In this document: piece by piece, positions 7,134 through 14,742 of the stretch
How the letters are laid out: the number at the start of each line of letters is the position of its first letter
How positions within the stretch are numbered: position 1 is the stretch's first letter
NCBI GenBank assembly: GCA_947497245.1
Contig: CANMFO010000001.1
Coordinates: 310,001 to 374,000 of the forward strand
Origin: an uncultured Flavobacteriaceae bacterium
GTDB lineage: Bacteria > Bacteroidota > Bacteroidia > Flavobacteriales > Flavobacteriaceae
DNA length: 64,000 nt
Direction: 5' to 3'
Notes under the pieces: model-generated
What the model was told of the DNA's origin: nothing
The model's input: the letters and a program-made list of their open reading frames with translations, nothing else
The model's database searches: none
Position numbers and translations under genes: made by a program

Positions 7134-8477
7134 CTAAATGCCCGTATAGTTGCTGGGTGTAATCTGTTTCAACTCCTGTTTGATGGCCTCGGAAACGTCC
7201 AAAGTGTCTATGAAGCTTGCAATCGACCCCTGGTCGATGCTGTTGTTGGTGCGGGTGAGCCCTTTTAGGGCCTCATAGGGGTTTGGATAGCCCTCACGTC
7301 TGAGAATGGTCTGTATGGCCTCTGCCACAACGGCCCAATTTTGTTCCAGGTCTTCCTCGAACTTCGTCCGGTTGAGCAGGAGTTTGTCCAATCCCTTTAA
7401 GGTCGATTGAAAGGCGATAACCGTATGGGCAAAGGGCACCCCGACGTTTCGCAGCACGGTACTGTCGGTTAGATCGCGCTGCAGTCTGGACACCGGCAGT
7501 TTGGCGGACAAATGCTCAAAAAGCGCATTGGCGATGCCCAGATTGCCCTCTGAATTCTCGAAATCTATTGGGTTTACCTTATGGGGCATGGCCGATGATC
7601 CCACTTCGCCCTTTTTTATCTTTTGCTTAAAATAATCCATGGATACATAGGTCCAGAAATCCCTATCCAGATCAAGCAGGATCGTATTGATGCGCTTCAG
7701 GGTGTCGAATAGGGCGGCCATATGATCGTAGTGCTCCACCTGTGTGGTGGGGAAGGAGTGGTGAAGGCCCAATTTTTCCTGTACGAAATTTTGTCCGAAA
7801 TTTTTCCAATCGGTTTCCGGATAGGCCACCTGATGTGCATTGTAGTTTCCGGTGGCACCTCCAAATTTAGCGGCACTCGGAATATCGTTCAATAGGTTAA
7901 ACTGTTCCTTTAAGCGTTCCACGAATACCTCGATTTCCTTGCCCAAACGGGTTGGGGAGGCCGGTTGGCCATGGGTTCTTGCGAGCATGGGGACCGTGGC
8001 CCATTCTGAGGCCAGTTCCTTTAGTTTGTCCAATACCTTAAAATACTGCGGAACGTATACCTCGTTCAAGGCCTCTTTTATGGAAAGCGGAATGGCGGTG
8101 TTGTTGATGTCCTGGGAGGTCAGCCCGAAATGGATGAATTCCTTGAACGCACCAAGGTCCAGTGCATCAAACTTATCCTTTATGTAATATTCAACCGCCT
8201 TGACATCATGGTTGGTGGTTTTTTCTATCAGCTTGATGGCCTGGGCCCCATCGGCGCCAAAATCCACATATATTGCCCGGAGCGCATCAAATTTGGCCGG
8301 GTCGAAAGAAGCCAATTGGGGCAATGGAATTTCACAGAGCGCAATAAAGTACTCAATTTCTACCCTGACCCGATATTTGATCAAGGCCTCCTCCGAAAAA
8401 TAAGCGGCCAAGTTCTCGGTCTTACTTCTGTACCGTCCATCTATAGGGGAAATCGCGTTCAAATGGTTTAGTGACAT
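7134..8477 (-). CDS. purB: Adenylosuccinate lyase
   Basis: 447 aa. It belongs to the fumarase/aspartase superfamily: THGQPASPTRLGKE carries the catalytic His region, and the signature loop GSSAMPHKVNPIDFEN carries the catalytic Ser. N-terminal LNAISPIDGRY is typical of the E. coli-type PurB. It cleaves SAICAR to AICAR and adenylosuccinate to AMP in purine synthesis. ATG at 8477. A -7 element lies about 33 bp upstream. The GTG-start gene at 8624-9184 precedes it on the same strand. Confidence 0.97.
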   Translation of the reverse strand: MSLNHLNAISPIDGRYRSKTENLAAYFSEEALIKYRVRVEIEYFIALCEIPLPQLASFDPAKFDALRAIYVDFGADGAQAIKLIEKTTNHDVKAVEYYIKDKFDALDLGAFKEFIHFGLTSQDINNTAIPLSIKEALNEVYVPQYFKVLDKLKELASEWATVPMLARTHGQPASPTRLGKEIEVFVERLKEQFNLLNDIPSAAKFGGATGNYNAHQVAYPETDWKNFGQNFVQEKLGLHHSFPTTQVEHYDHMAALFDTLKRINTILLDLDRDFWTYVSMDYFKQKIKKGEVGSSAMPHKVNPIDFENSEGNLGIANALFEHLSAKLPVSRLQRDLTDSTVLRNVGVPFAHTVIAFQSTLKGLDKLLLNRTKFEEDLEQNWAVVAEAIQTILRREGYPNPYEALKGLTRTNNSIDQGSIASFIDTLDVSEAIKQELKQITPSNYTGI

Positions 8478-8509
8478 GCTCTTGCTGTTGGTGGCTGTTT
8501 TGAAAGGTG

Positions 8510-8517
8510 CAAAGATA
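8510..8517 (-). promoter_or_regulatory. Probable -7 element for purB
   Basis: On the minus strand this reads TATCTTTG, matching TAnnTTTG, 33 bp before the purB ATG. No TTG occurs at the usual -33 distance. Confidence 0.45.
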
Positions 8518-8623
8518 CTTATATGCGGGGGAGTTTAAAAGTTTATGGTTTATTAGTTTGCCGCTTTGTTTTAAGGGTTGGGCCGTTTAAATGACGGTAA
8601 GGTGCCATACTGGTGGGGTACGA

Positions 8624-9184
8624 TCACTTTAACTTGGCCAAGGTCATCCTTGCCCTTGCCTTGTACGCGGCACTTCCGGCGGCATAGTTTTGTTCCAATA
8701 TTAGCCGGAGTTCGGAGTGTACCCAGTCGAATTTTTGTCCCAGGAGCAAAAGACAAGTCATGGAATAGGCTTTGGCGGCTACTTTTTGGTCGCTTATCAA
8801 CCAATCGAAACAGGCCGTGGTAATCTGCTCCAAATGCCGTGGTGTCAGTACTTTTTGTGTATTGTTCCCTGTTCTGGAAAAATACGATTTGATCAGGTAC
8901 TCACATATTTTGGCCATGGGCCTCACCGAGGAATCAAGATGCACCGACCCCAGTTTTGAAGTAAAACCATCCAGGAATGGGAACAGGTAATCGAGATTTT
9001 CCTTTGCAGTGAACTCCAGAACCCAACAGGCCCGGCTGGAAATGGGATCATCCACCGTAAAAGCAATCGCCATTAGGGGATCGATAAGTTTGGGATTGTC
9101 CAATACCAAACAGGCCATTTCAAAGCGTTTTTGTCTTGAGTGGTCTACATAATTTAAAGATTTGTATAGTTCGGCCTTATCCAC
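8624..9184 (-). CDS. HEAT-like helical protein of unknown function upstream of purB
   Basis: 186 aa from a GTG start. An in-frame stop lies 12 bp upstream, and the next ATG would cost 22 residues, so GTG at 9184 is preferred. The whole chain is predicted helical, with repeating blocks such as RQKRFEMACLVLDNPKLIDPLM, SSRACWVLEFTAKENLDYL and AAKAYSMTCLLLLGQK, reminiscent of HEAT/armadillo repeats. No signal peptide or catalytic motif is visible. Similar proteins beside purB are sometimes labelled adenylosuccinate lyase, but it has none of that enzyme's motifs. It may be co-transcribed with purB, with a 146-bp gap. Confidence 0.75.
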   Translation of the reverse strand: MDKAELYKSLNYVDHSRQKRFEMACLVLDNPKLIDPLMAIAFTVDDPISSRACWVLEFTAKENLDYLFPFLDGFTSKLGSVHLDSSVRPMAKICEYLIKSYFSRTGNNTQKVLTPRHLEQITTACFDWLISDQKVAAKAYSMTCLLLLGQKFDWVHSELRLILEQNYAAGSAAYKARARMTLAKLK

Positions 9185-9196
9185 AAAAATCGTAAT

Positions 9197-9222
9197 TTAG
9201 TACAAGCTCCAAATTAGTACAA
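9197..9222. repeat. Two direct repeats TTAGTACAA in a 37-bp divergent spacer
   Basis: TTAGTACAA occurs at 9197-9205 and 9214-9222, 17 bp apart, between the divergent starts at 9184 and 9222. With flanks, 11 of 12 bases match. The second copy overlaps the A of the ATG of the haem-binding protein. Possible shared operator or ribosome-start context. Confidence 0.5.
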
Positions 9223-9695
9223 TGAAACTATTTAAAAAAATTGCTTTGTCCCTTTTGGTAATTTTGGTCGCCATGCAGTTTTACCGACCGGAAAAGAATA
9301 GGGCCCAGGGCGACTACACCGCCGCCTTCCTCGTGGAGACCAATCCTGCCCAAGAAGTTGGGGAAGTCTTGAAACAAAGCTGCTACGATTGCCATAGCAA
9401 CAATACCAACTATCCATGGTACAACAATGTGGCACCGATCTCCTATTGGCTGGCGGCCCACATAAAGGACGGCAAAAAACATCTGAATTTTTCGGATTGG
9501 GCAAACTTTACTGCCAAGAAGAAGGACCATAAACTGGAAGAACTCATTGAAATGGTCGAAGGGGGAGCCATGCCCTTGAAGGAATATACCTGGACCCATG
9601 AAGAGGCCCGGCTGACGGAAGGACAGCGGAAAGCGATCATCGAATGGGCCAAACGGACTAGGGCGCTTTACGAATTAGAGCTTCAACCAGAGTAG
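9222..9695 (+). CDS. Haem-binding domain protein with one CxxCH site
   Basis: 157 aa. An uncleaved-looking signal or membrane anchor covers residues 5-20. The covalent haem site CYDCH is at residues 54-58 and is followed by SNNTNYPWYNNVAPISYW, the pattern of the 'haem_bd' family of short periplasmic cytochrome-like proteins. A distal Met candidate lies in GGAMPLKEY near 115. It probably carries electrons or haem in the periplasm; the partner is unknown. Its last 38 bp overlap the convergent sirtuin gene. Confidence 0.88.
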   Translation: MKLFKKIALSLLVILVAMQFYRPEKNRAQGDYTAAFLVETNPAQEVGEVLKQSCYDCHSNNTNYPWYNNVAPISYWLAAHIKDGKKHLNFSDWANFTAKKKDHKLEELIEMVEGGAMPLKEYTWTHEEARLTEGQRKAIIEWAKRTRALYELELQPE

Positions 9696-10353
9696 GTACC
9701 CCGGATGCCGCGGTTTCGGGAATGATCGTCAAATTTTCAAAATCAGTTTTGGACACGCTCGGTTTGGGATCTATGAAGTAGATGGGTGCATCGCCATTTG
9801 CATAGTTGACCAATCCGGCCGCCGGGTACACCTGCATGGAGGTACCAATGATGATCACCACCCCTGCCATTTGAACCTCCAGGGCGGCCTTTTCCAGTAG
9901 TGGGACCATTTCCCCGAACCAAACAATATGGGGACGCAGTTGATGGCCCTCTGGGCACAATGTCCCGAGATTTAAGTCGGTCGTCCAATCCAGTACCGTA
10001 CCCTCATTGCCCGAACTACGTACTTTAAGAAGTTCACCATGCAAATGTACCACCGACGAACTGCCTGCCCTTTCATGGAGGTCGTCCACATTTTGGGTAA
10101 TGATGGTGACATCAAAAAACCTTTCCAGCTTCGCCAGTGCCACATGGGCCGCGTTCGGACGTACCTTCAGCAGTTGCCTTCTTCGCTGGTTGTAAAAATC
10201 CAACACCAGTTCTGGATTTTTGGCAAAGCCCTCTGGAGAAGCAACCTCCATGACATCGTGACCTTCCCAGAGCCCGTTGGCATCCCGAAAGGTATTGATA
10301 CCGCTTTCGGCACTCACGCCCGCTCCCGTCAATACGGCTATTTTTTTCTTCAT
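9658..10353 (-). CDS. cobB: Sirtuin-type NAD-dependent protein deacylase
   Basis: 231 aa. NAD-binding GAGVSAESGI is at 10-19, TQNVDDLHERAG at about 86-97, the catalytic His105 in VVHLHGEL, and IIIGTSMQVYPA in the second Rossmann half. The YxxR motif (Tyr54-Arg57) is that of class III sirtuins, which prefer succinyl- or malonyl-lysine. Only one cysteine (about residue 133) is present, so the usual four-Cys zinc site is not intact. NAD is consumed, giving O-acyl-ADP-ribose and nicotinamide. Start ATG at 10353. Confidence 0.93.
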   Translation of the reverse strand: MKKKIAVLTGAGVSAESGINTFRDANGLWEGHDVMEVASPEGFAKNPELVLDFYNQRRRQLLKVRPNAAHVALAKLERFFDVTIITQNVDDLHERAGSSSVVHLHGELLKVRSSGNEGTVLDWTTDLNLGTLCPEGHQLRPHIVWFGEMVPLLEKAALEVQMAGVVIIIGTSMQVYPAAGLVNYANGDAPIYFIDPKPSVSKTDFENLTIIPETAASGVPTLVEALIRKAP

Positions 10354-10400
10354 TTCCCCACAATTTCCGTTAAAAATATACTTTTTATTACTTTAGATTT

Positions 10401-11057
10401 ATGGAAGACCAGAATCTTTTGGCCTATTTGGAAGATTTCATCACCCCCGAGCGAAGAAATCGGTTCCTTGAAGTATTGGAACAACGCACCAAATACCTTA
10501 CCGTGGCCATTGAAGATGTTTTTCAAATGCACAATACCAGTGCCGTGGTGCGGAGCTGTGAAGTTTTTGGCGTTCAGGAGATGCACGTAATTGAAGGCCG
10601 GTTCGGAAAACGATTGGACAAGAACATTGCCATGGGCGCCCAACAATGGGTGGACATCCATCGCTATGAAGACGCTTCCGATTGTGTTGCCCAATTAAAG
10701 GGGCAAGGCTACAACATCATTGCGACCACACCGCACAACGATTCCTGTTTGTTGGATGATTTTGTGATTGATGGAAAGACCGCCCTTTTTTTTGGCACCG
10801 AAAAAGAAGGCCTTAGTCGGGAGGTAATGCAGCGGGCCGACGGGTTTTTAAAGATTCCCATGGCCGGTTTTACCGAAAGTCTCAACATTTCGGTATCGGC
10901 GGCTATCATATTGCAGGATCTGACCGCCAAGCTCCGCAGGTCCAGCTTGTCCTGGTCGTTGAATGGACGGGAAAAACTGGAGAAAAGGCTGGACTGGACC
11001 AAAAAATCGATAAAGAACGTGGATGATGTTTTGGTTCGATTTTATGCTTCAAACTGA
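10401..11057 (+). CDS. SpoU/TrmH-family RNA 2'-O-methyltransferase
   Basis: 218 aa. The SPOUT trefoil-knot motifs are present: NTSAVVRSCEVFGVQEMHVIE (motif 1) near 45-65, FGTEKEGLS (motif 2) near 135, and GFTESLNISVSAAIIL (motif 3) near 158-173. Length and the N-terminal RRNRFLEVLEQRTKYLTVAIEDV block match TrmH, which methylates G18 of tRNA using SAM; the exact target is inferred. It is a single gene between the divergent sirtuin and the SRPBCC gene. Confidence 0.93.
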   Translation: MEDQNLLAYLEDFITPERRNRFLEVLEQRTKYLTVAIEDVFQMHNTSAVVRSCEVFGVQEMHVIEGRFGKRLDKNIAMGAQQWVDIHRYEDASDCVAQLKGQGYNIIATTPHNDSCLLDDFVIDGKTALFFGTEKEGLSREVMQRADGFLKIPMAGFTESLNISVSAAIILQDLTAKLRRSSLSWSLNGREKLEKRLDWTKKSIKNVDDVLVRFYASN

Positions 11058-11096
11058 TTTATTTAGTATATTTAAACATAACCAATTGATAAACAA

Positions 11097-11630
11097 ATGA
11101 CTATACTACTTTACATTCTGTTGGGGATTGTCGGCCTGATCATTGTATTGGCCATTATTGCCCCTAAAAGCTATGACGTTTCAAGGTCCACAGTGATTTC
11201 AAGGCCGAAATCGGAAGTTTTTGACTATCTGCGGTCTTTGCAAAAAATGGACGAGTGGTCTCCATGGGCGAAAAAAGATCCCAATATGGAGAAGAAGTTT
11301 ACCGGAATCGAAGGGGAAGTTGGTTCCATGAGCTATTGGAACGGCAATAAGGAAGTCGGAGAGGGCGAGCAGGAAATCAAGAACATTATTGATGGAACAA
11401 GAATTGAATCGGAACTTCGCTTTCTGAAACCTTGGAAGTCTACCTCGGATTGCTATATGGACGTTGATGATGAAGGCGACGGGAAAACGAAAGTGACCTG
11501 GGGCTTCTCTGGAAAGAACAAATTTCCCATGAGCATTTTTGCGCTTTTTATGAGCATGGACAAAATGGTTGGAAAGGATTTTGAGGAGGGAATGCAAAAC
11601 CTGAAATCGGTTCTGGAGAGCGACCAGTAG
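11097..11630 (+). CDS. SRPBCC (START/Bet v1-like) family protein with N-terminal membrane segment
   Basis: 177 aa. Residues 2-22 form a hydrophobic anchor (ILLYILLGIVGLIIVLAII). The rest matches the polyketide-cyclase/SRPBCC fold: SRSTVISRPKSEVFDYLRSLQKMDEWSPW, then GEVGSMSYWNGNKEVGEGEQEI, and a long C-terminal helix MVGKDFEEGMQNLKSVLE. The fold encloses a hydrophobic ligand cavity, and the ligand is unknown. It lies 39 bp downstream of the methyltransferase in the same orientation and may be co-transcribed. Confidence 0.88.
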   Translation: MTILLYILLGIVGLIIVLAIIAPKSYDVSRSTVISRPKSEVFDYLRSLQKMDEWSPWAKKDPNMEKKFTGIEGEVGSMSYWNGNKEVGEGEQEIKNIIDGTRIESELRFLKPWKSTSDCYMDVDDEGDGKTKVTWGFSGKNKFPMSIFALFMSMDKMVGKDFEEGMQNLKSVLESDQ

Positions 11631-11694
11631 GCACATTTTCTTTTTTTGGTGGTATTGAACTGAATTTTCACCATTTGATATTAATACTTTGGAT

Positions 11695-12072
11695 ATGGAA
11701 CACAATATGGTAGGATGGTTTGAAATCCCCGTGACCGATATGGAACGGGCAAAGCAATTCTATGAAACGGTTTTTGACATCTCGATCTCCGTGCACGATC
11801 TCGGGGGCTTCCAGATGGGGTGGTTTCCCGCGGCCCACGATAAGAATGGTGCGACCGGTTCCCTGGTAAAGCATGAAATGTACAAGCCCAGTGCAACGGC
11901 CGGCCCGCTGCTCTATTTTTCCTGTGCGGATTTGGACACGGAGTTGGGTAGGGTGGAAGCTTCCGGGGGCACCGTACTTCGTCCCAAAAGCGAAATTGGG
12001 GATGGCCATGGCTTTATGGCCCTGTTAACGGACACGGAGGGGAATCGGATCGCCCTGCACTCGCAAAAGTAA
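11695..12072 (+). CDS. VOC (glyoxalase/bleomycin-resistance) family protein
   Basis: 125 aa from ATG 11695; an upstream TTG at 11689 is a poorer choice. One pair of beta-alpha-beta-beta-beta modules is visible: WFEIPVTDMERAKQFYETVFD at the N-terminus, and FSCADLDTELGRVEASGGTV followed by GHGFMALLTDTEGNRIALHS at the C-terminus. This matches the 'YybH/PhnB-like' short VOC enzymes that bind a metal through paired His/Glu residues. The substrate is unknown. Its stop codon directly abuts the stop of the convergent amylase. Confidence 0.88.
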   Translation: MEHNMVGWFEIPVTDMERAKQFYETVFDISISVHDLGGFQMGWFPAAHDKNGATGSLVKHEMYKPSATAGPLLYFSCADLDTELGRVEASGGTVLRPKSEIGDGHGFMALLTDTEGNRIALHSQK

Positions 12073-13773
12073 CTAGGGCAGGGACTGCAGTTCCAGCAGG
12101 GCAATATCGAATTCGTTGTCCAGCAACACCTTTCCGTTTTTGACTTCTACCTGGGTATTGGAATACCGATCGAACAACTTGGTGCCATCACCGAAGAATC
12201 CTTTGACCCAAAGCGACTTTTTTCCTTTGGGCAGTTCGAGGCCAACTACGACCTTGTCCTTATAATCCCCATTGATATAGGTTCTGCTAAAGACATAGGG
12301 TTTCTTGGCCAGACGCTTGTGCTTTCCGGCCCCAATGGCGGGATGATCGTTTCGGAACCGTCCCAATTTTTGCCAATGCGCGTTGATTTTTTGGGTTTGG
12401 GGAAGGCTGTCCAGTTCGTTCCAGTTCATGTACGATCGTAAGGTAGCGTCCCCTTGGGTGCCCGCAATGGTCAAACTTCGGGCCGTCTCGTCCCCGTAAT
12501 AGATTTGTGAAGCCCCGGGGGTAAGTAGCAGTACATTGGCAGTTTTGATGGGCTTTTTGCGATCCTTGTCATAAGGCTGTCCATCATCGTGGGAGCTAAG
12601 ATAATTTACAACACTTTTGCTCTTCAATTTGGTATGCAGTAGCGTATTGTATTTACTGAAAATTTTGTCGTATGGTTTATGGGCATCCTGTTTCAGCTCA
12701 AAATTGATCAAACTTTTGAAACCGTGGTCAAAATAGTCCACCTTTTTGTCCCCAAAATCATATTCCCGACCCTTGGAAATCCCATAATTGTATACTTCTC
12801 CGACCATATAGAAACGGTTATCGTCCAAGACGTCATCGGGGTTCCTTTTTTTCCAGGTGTCAAACGCGTGGGAAGCTTCCTTGAAAAGCTCCGACCATGC
12901 CTTTTCATCCGCATGCTTTACCGTGTCTACCCTAAAACCATCAATACCCAGGTCGTTGACATAGTCGGCCAACCATTTGATGATATAAAAACGGGGAGCC
13001 CTAGGGTATCCGGTACGTTCAAAAAACAGCTGCAATTCATCAAGTTCGTTGCTCAACCGCCCTTCTTCCTTCCATTTCGCCAACAAGGGGTCGGGCAACT
13101 CCACCGCCTGATCGGATTCTGTCAAAATATCAGGGAGGTTGTCCACCAAAGTACAGGCCGTGGTGTTTTCGTAGGTGGTGAACTGGCAGGTCGGATCGGT
13201 TCGTACCCACTCCGCGGGCCATACGGGATCCCTATCGGTTACCGGCCCTGTGTGGTTCAATACAACATCCATCAAAACCCGTATGCCGTGGTCATGTGCG
13301 GCCTTCACCATGGATTCCAAATCTTTTTTAGTGCCAAAATTGGGGTCCAGTGCGGTCCAATCCTTTGCCCAATATCCGTGGTAACCGTAAGTATTGCCCG
13401 TGCTTTCATCGGTAGCCCCATGGATCTGTTCCACGACCGGGGTGAACCAGATGGCGTTTACCCCCAGGTCGGAAAAATAACCCGAATTGATTTTTTGTGT
13501 AATGCCCTCGATGTCGCCGCCCATAAAGCCCCGTAACACCCCGGTGGAATCGTTGCGCTCAAAATTGAGATCGTTTTTGGGATTTCCATTGTGAAAACGG
13601 TCGGTCAGCAAGAAGTAGATATTTGCTCCCTCCCATACAAAAGGTGCCTTTTTTTTCACTTTTTTGGGCAGGGAATCCGTCACCGCCAAAGGTTGCCTTG
13701 TGGGTTCTTTATTTTCCTGTTTGCAGGCGAACACTAAAAACAATATGGCAAGGGCGATGAAAGTCTTTGTCAT
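12073..13773 (-). CDS. GH13 alpha-amylase family lipoprotein
   Basis: 566 aa with a lipobox (LVFAC, Cys near 17). The GH13 barrel shows DVVLNHTG (region I), GFRVDTVKH with the Asp nucleophile (region II), MVGEVYNYG with the Glu acid/base (region III), and LSSHDDGQP (region IV). A small beta domain at the C-terminus (VVVGLELPKGKKSLWVKG...) ends the protein. It hydrolyses alpha-1,4-glucans, probably at the cell envelope. No SusCD genes are adjacent, so it is a solitary amylase here. Confidence 0.95.
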   Translation of the reverse strand: MTKTFIALAILFLVFACKQENKEPTRQPLAVTDSLPKKVKKKAPFVWEGANIYFLLTDRFHNGNPKNDLNFERNDSTGVLRGFMGGDIEGITQKINSGYFSDLGVNAIWFTPVVEQIHGATDESTGNTYGYHGYWAKDWTALDPNFGTKKDLESMVKAAHDHGIRVLMDVVLNHTGPVTDRDPVWPAEWVRTDPTCQFTTYENTTACTLVDNLPDILTESDQAVELPDPLLAKWKEEGRLSNELDELQLFFERTGYPRAPRFYIIKWLADYVNDLGIDGFRVDTVKHADEKAWSELFKEASHAFDTWKKRNPDDVLDDNRFYMVGEVYNYGISKGREYDFGDKKVDYFDHGFKSLINFELKQDAHKPYDKIFSKYNTLLHTKLKSKSVVNYLSSHDDGQPYDKDRKKPIKTANVLLLTPGASQIYYGDETARSLTIAGTQGDATLRSYMNWNELDSLPQTQKINAHWQKLGRFRNDHPAIGAGKHKRLAKKPYVFSRTYINGDYKDKVVVGLELPKGKKSLWVKGFFGDGTKLFDRYSNTQVEVKNGKVLLDNEFDIALLELQSLP

Positions 13774-13867
13774 AGATCAAGGCTTTATGCAATCTTGGGG
13801 AGAACATGCAGTCCACATGTTCGGATATTTTGCCTAAAGCTATAAAATGATAGGGGAAATAGAAAAT

Positions 13868-14647
13868 TTATTTTTTGCGGTTCAATACCTTAAATTCCTC
13901 ATAGCAACTGCTTATGGCATCCAGTATTTGAAGATCATTGGCCGTGGTGATAAACGATTTGGAATAGTTGCAGTTATTGAGGATATCCTGGATATCCAAT
14001 TTTTCTACCTGGAGCAGCTCCTGGAGAATCTCCCTATCGAACTTTCCGGCCAATAGATTCCGTATTTCATCGTCCTCTTTCATTTTCCGCAACTTGCGCA
14101 TTTGGTTGGGCTGTTTTCCGAACAGATTGCGCAATAGATCGGCAGGGTTGAGAATGGCCCCCAATACCTTGGTCACCGCGCTCGGGTTTTTGTTTCCGCC
14201 CTCATAGCCCACGGAAAGCCCCGAAATACTGTATTGATATGCGTTGTTGACGGGCAGGTTCTTCACGTCGATTTCAAGGTATCCGGTGAGTTGGTATGGG
14301 GTAACGATCACTTCTTCCAACGCATAGGCAAGTTCGGTAAGGGCAATTTTGGTGTCCTTGAACTTGAACATGTCATTGGTCACCCTGACCTTTTGCGGCT
14401 TGAAGCCCAGATAGGAAAAATAAAGGGTATCGTTGACGGAGGCGGCAATGGAAAAGGTCCCTTCCTCATTGGTAATGGTGCCTACCACTTCATTCAGGTT
14501 GATTACATGGACGCTCTCCAATGGCTCATTCGTCTGTGCATTGATGACCATGGCCTTGATCTCTTTGGTCTCCACCGTGTCTTCCGATTCTTGGCCCTGG
14601 GCGGTCAATGCAAGAAGTGGGAAAACCCATGCGATGTACTTTGTCAT
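13868..14647 (-). CDS. Carboxypeptidase-like regulatory-domain protein, exported
   Basis: 259 aa from ATG 14647, which starts the signal peptide MTKYIAWVFPLLALTAQG; an in-frame ATG 39 bp upstream would disrupt it. Residues 25-115 are a CarboxypepD_reg-like beta sandwich (IKAMVINAQTNEPLESVHVINLNEVVGTITNEEGTFSI... YFSYLGFKPQKVRV), the same module as at the N-terminus of SusC-type receptors. The remaining 140 residues are helical and basic with no known motif. There is no beta-barrel, so it is not a receptor. Function unknown. Confidence 0.82.
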   Translation of the reverse strand: MTKYIAWVFPLLALTAQGQESEDTVETKEIKAMVINAQTNEPLESVHVINLNEVVGTITNEEGTFSIAASVNDTLYFSYLGFKPQKVRVTNDMFKFKDTKIALTELAYALEEVIVTPYQLTGYLEIDVKNLPVNNAYQYSISGLSVGYEGGNKNPSAVTKVLGAILNPADLLRNLFGKQPNQMRKLRKMKEDDEIRNLLAGKFDREILQELLQVEKLDIQDILNNCNYSKSFITTANDLQILDAISSCYEEFKVLNRKK

Positions 14648-14684
14648 GCTCAAATTATACGGTATAAAAGTACTAAACATAACC

Positions 14685-14710
14685 AAAAAATACGCCGGAG
14701 CGTATTTTTT
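14685..14710. terminator. Terminator after the DEAD-box helicase
   Basis: Perfect 11-bp stem AAAAAATACGC / GCGTATTTTTT with a 4-nt loop, 33 bp past the helicase stop on the minus strand. It is followed by a T-run on both strands. Confidence 0.88.
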
Positions 14711-14742
14711 AATTTAGAATTAACATTGTTTGGAGATGGGGC

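Noticed and set aside
9178-9186. Perfect DnaA-box sequence TTATCCACA
   Set aside because: Single copy overlapping the start of a coding region, far from dnaA; one 9-mer match is expected by chance at this scale.
12679-13536. 285-codon open frame antisense to the GH13 amylase
   Set aside because: Shadow of a clear GH13 gene; no recognisable motif or own upstream signals.
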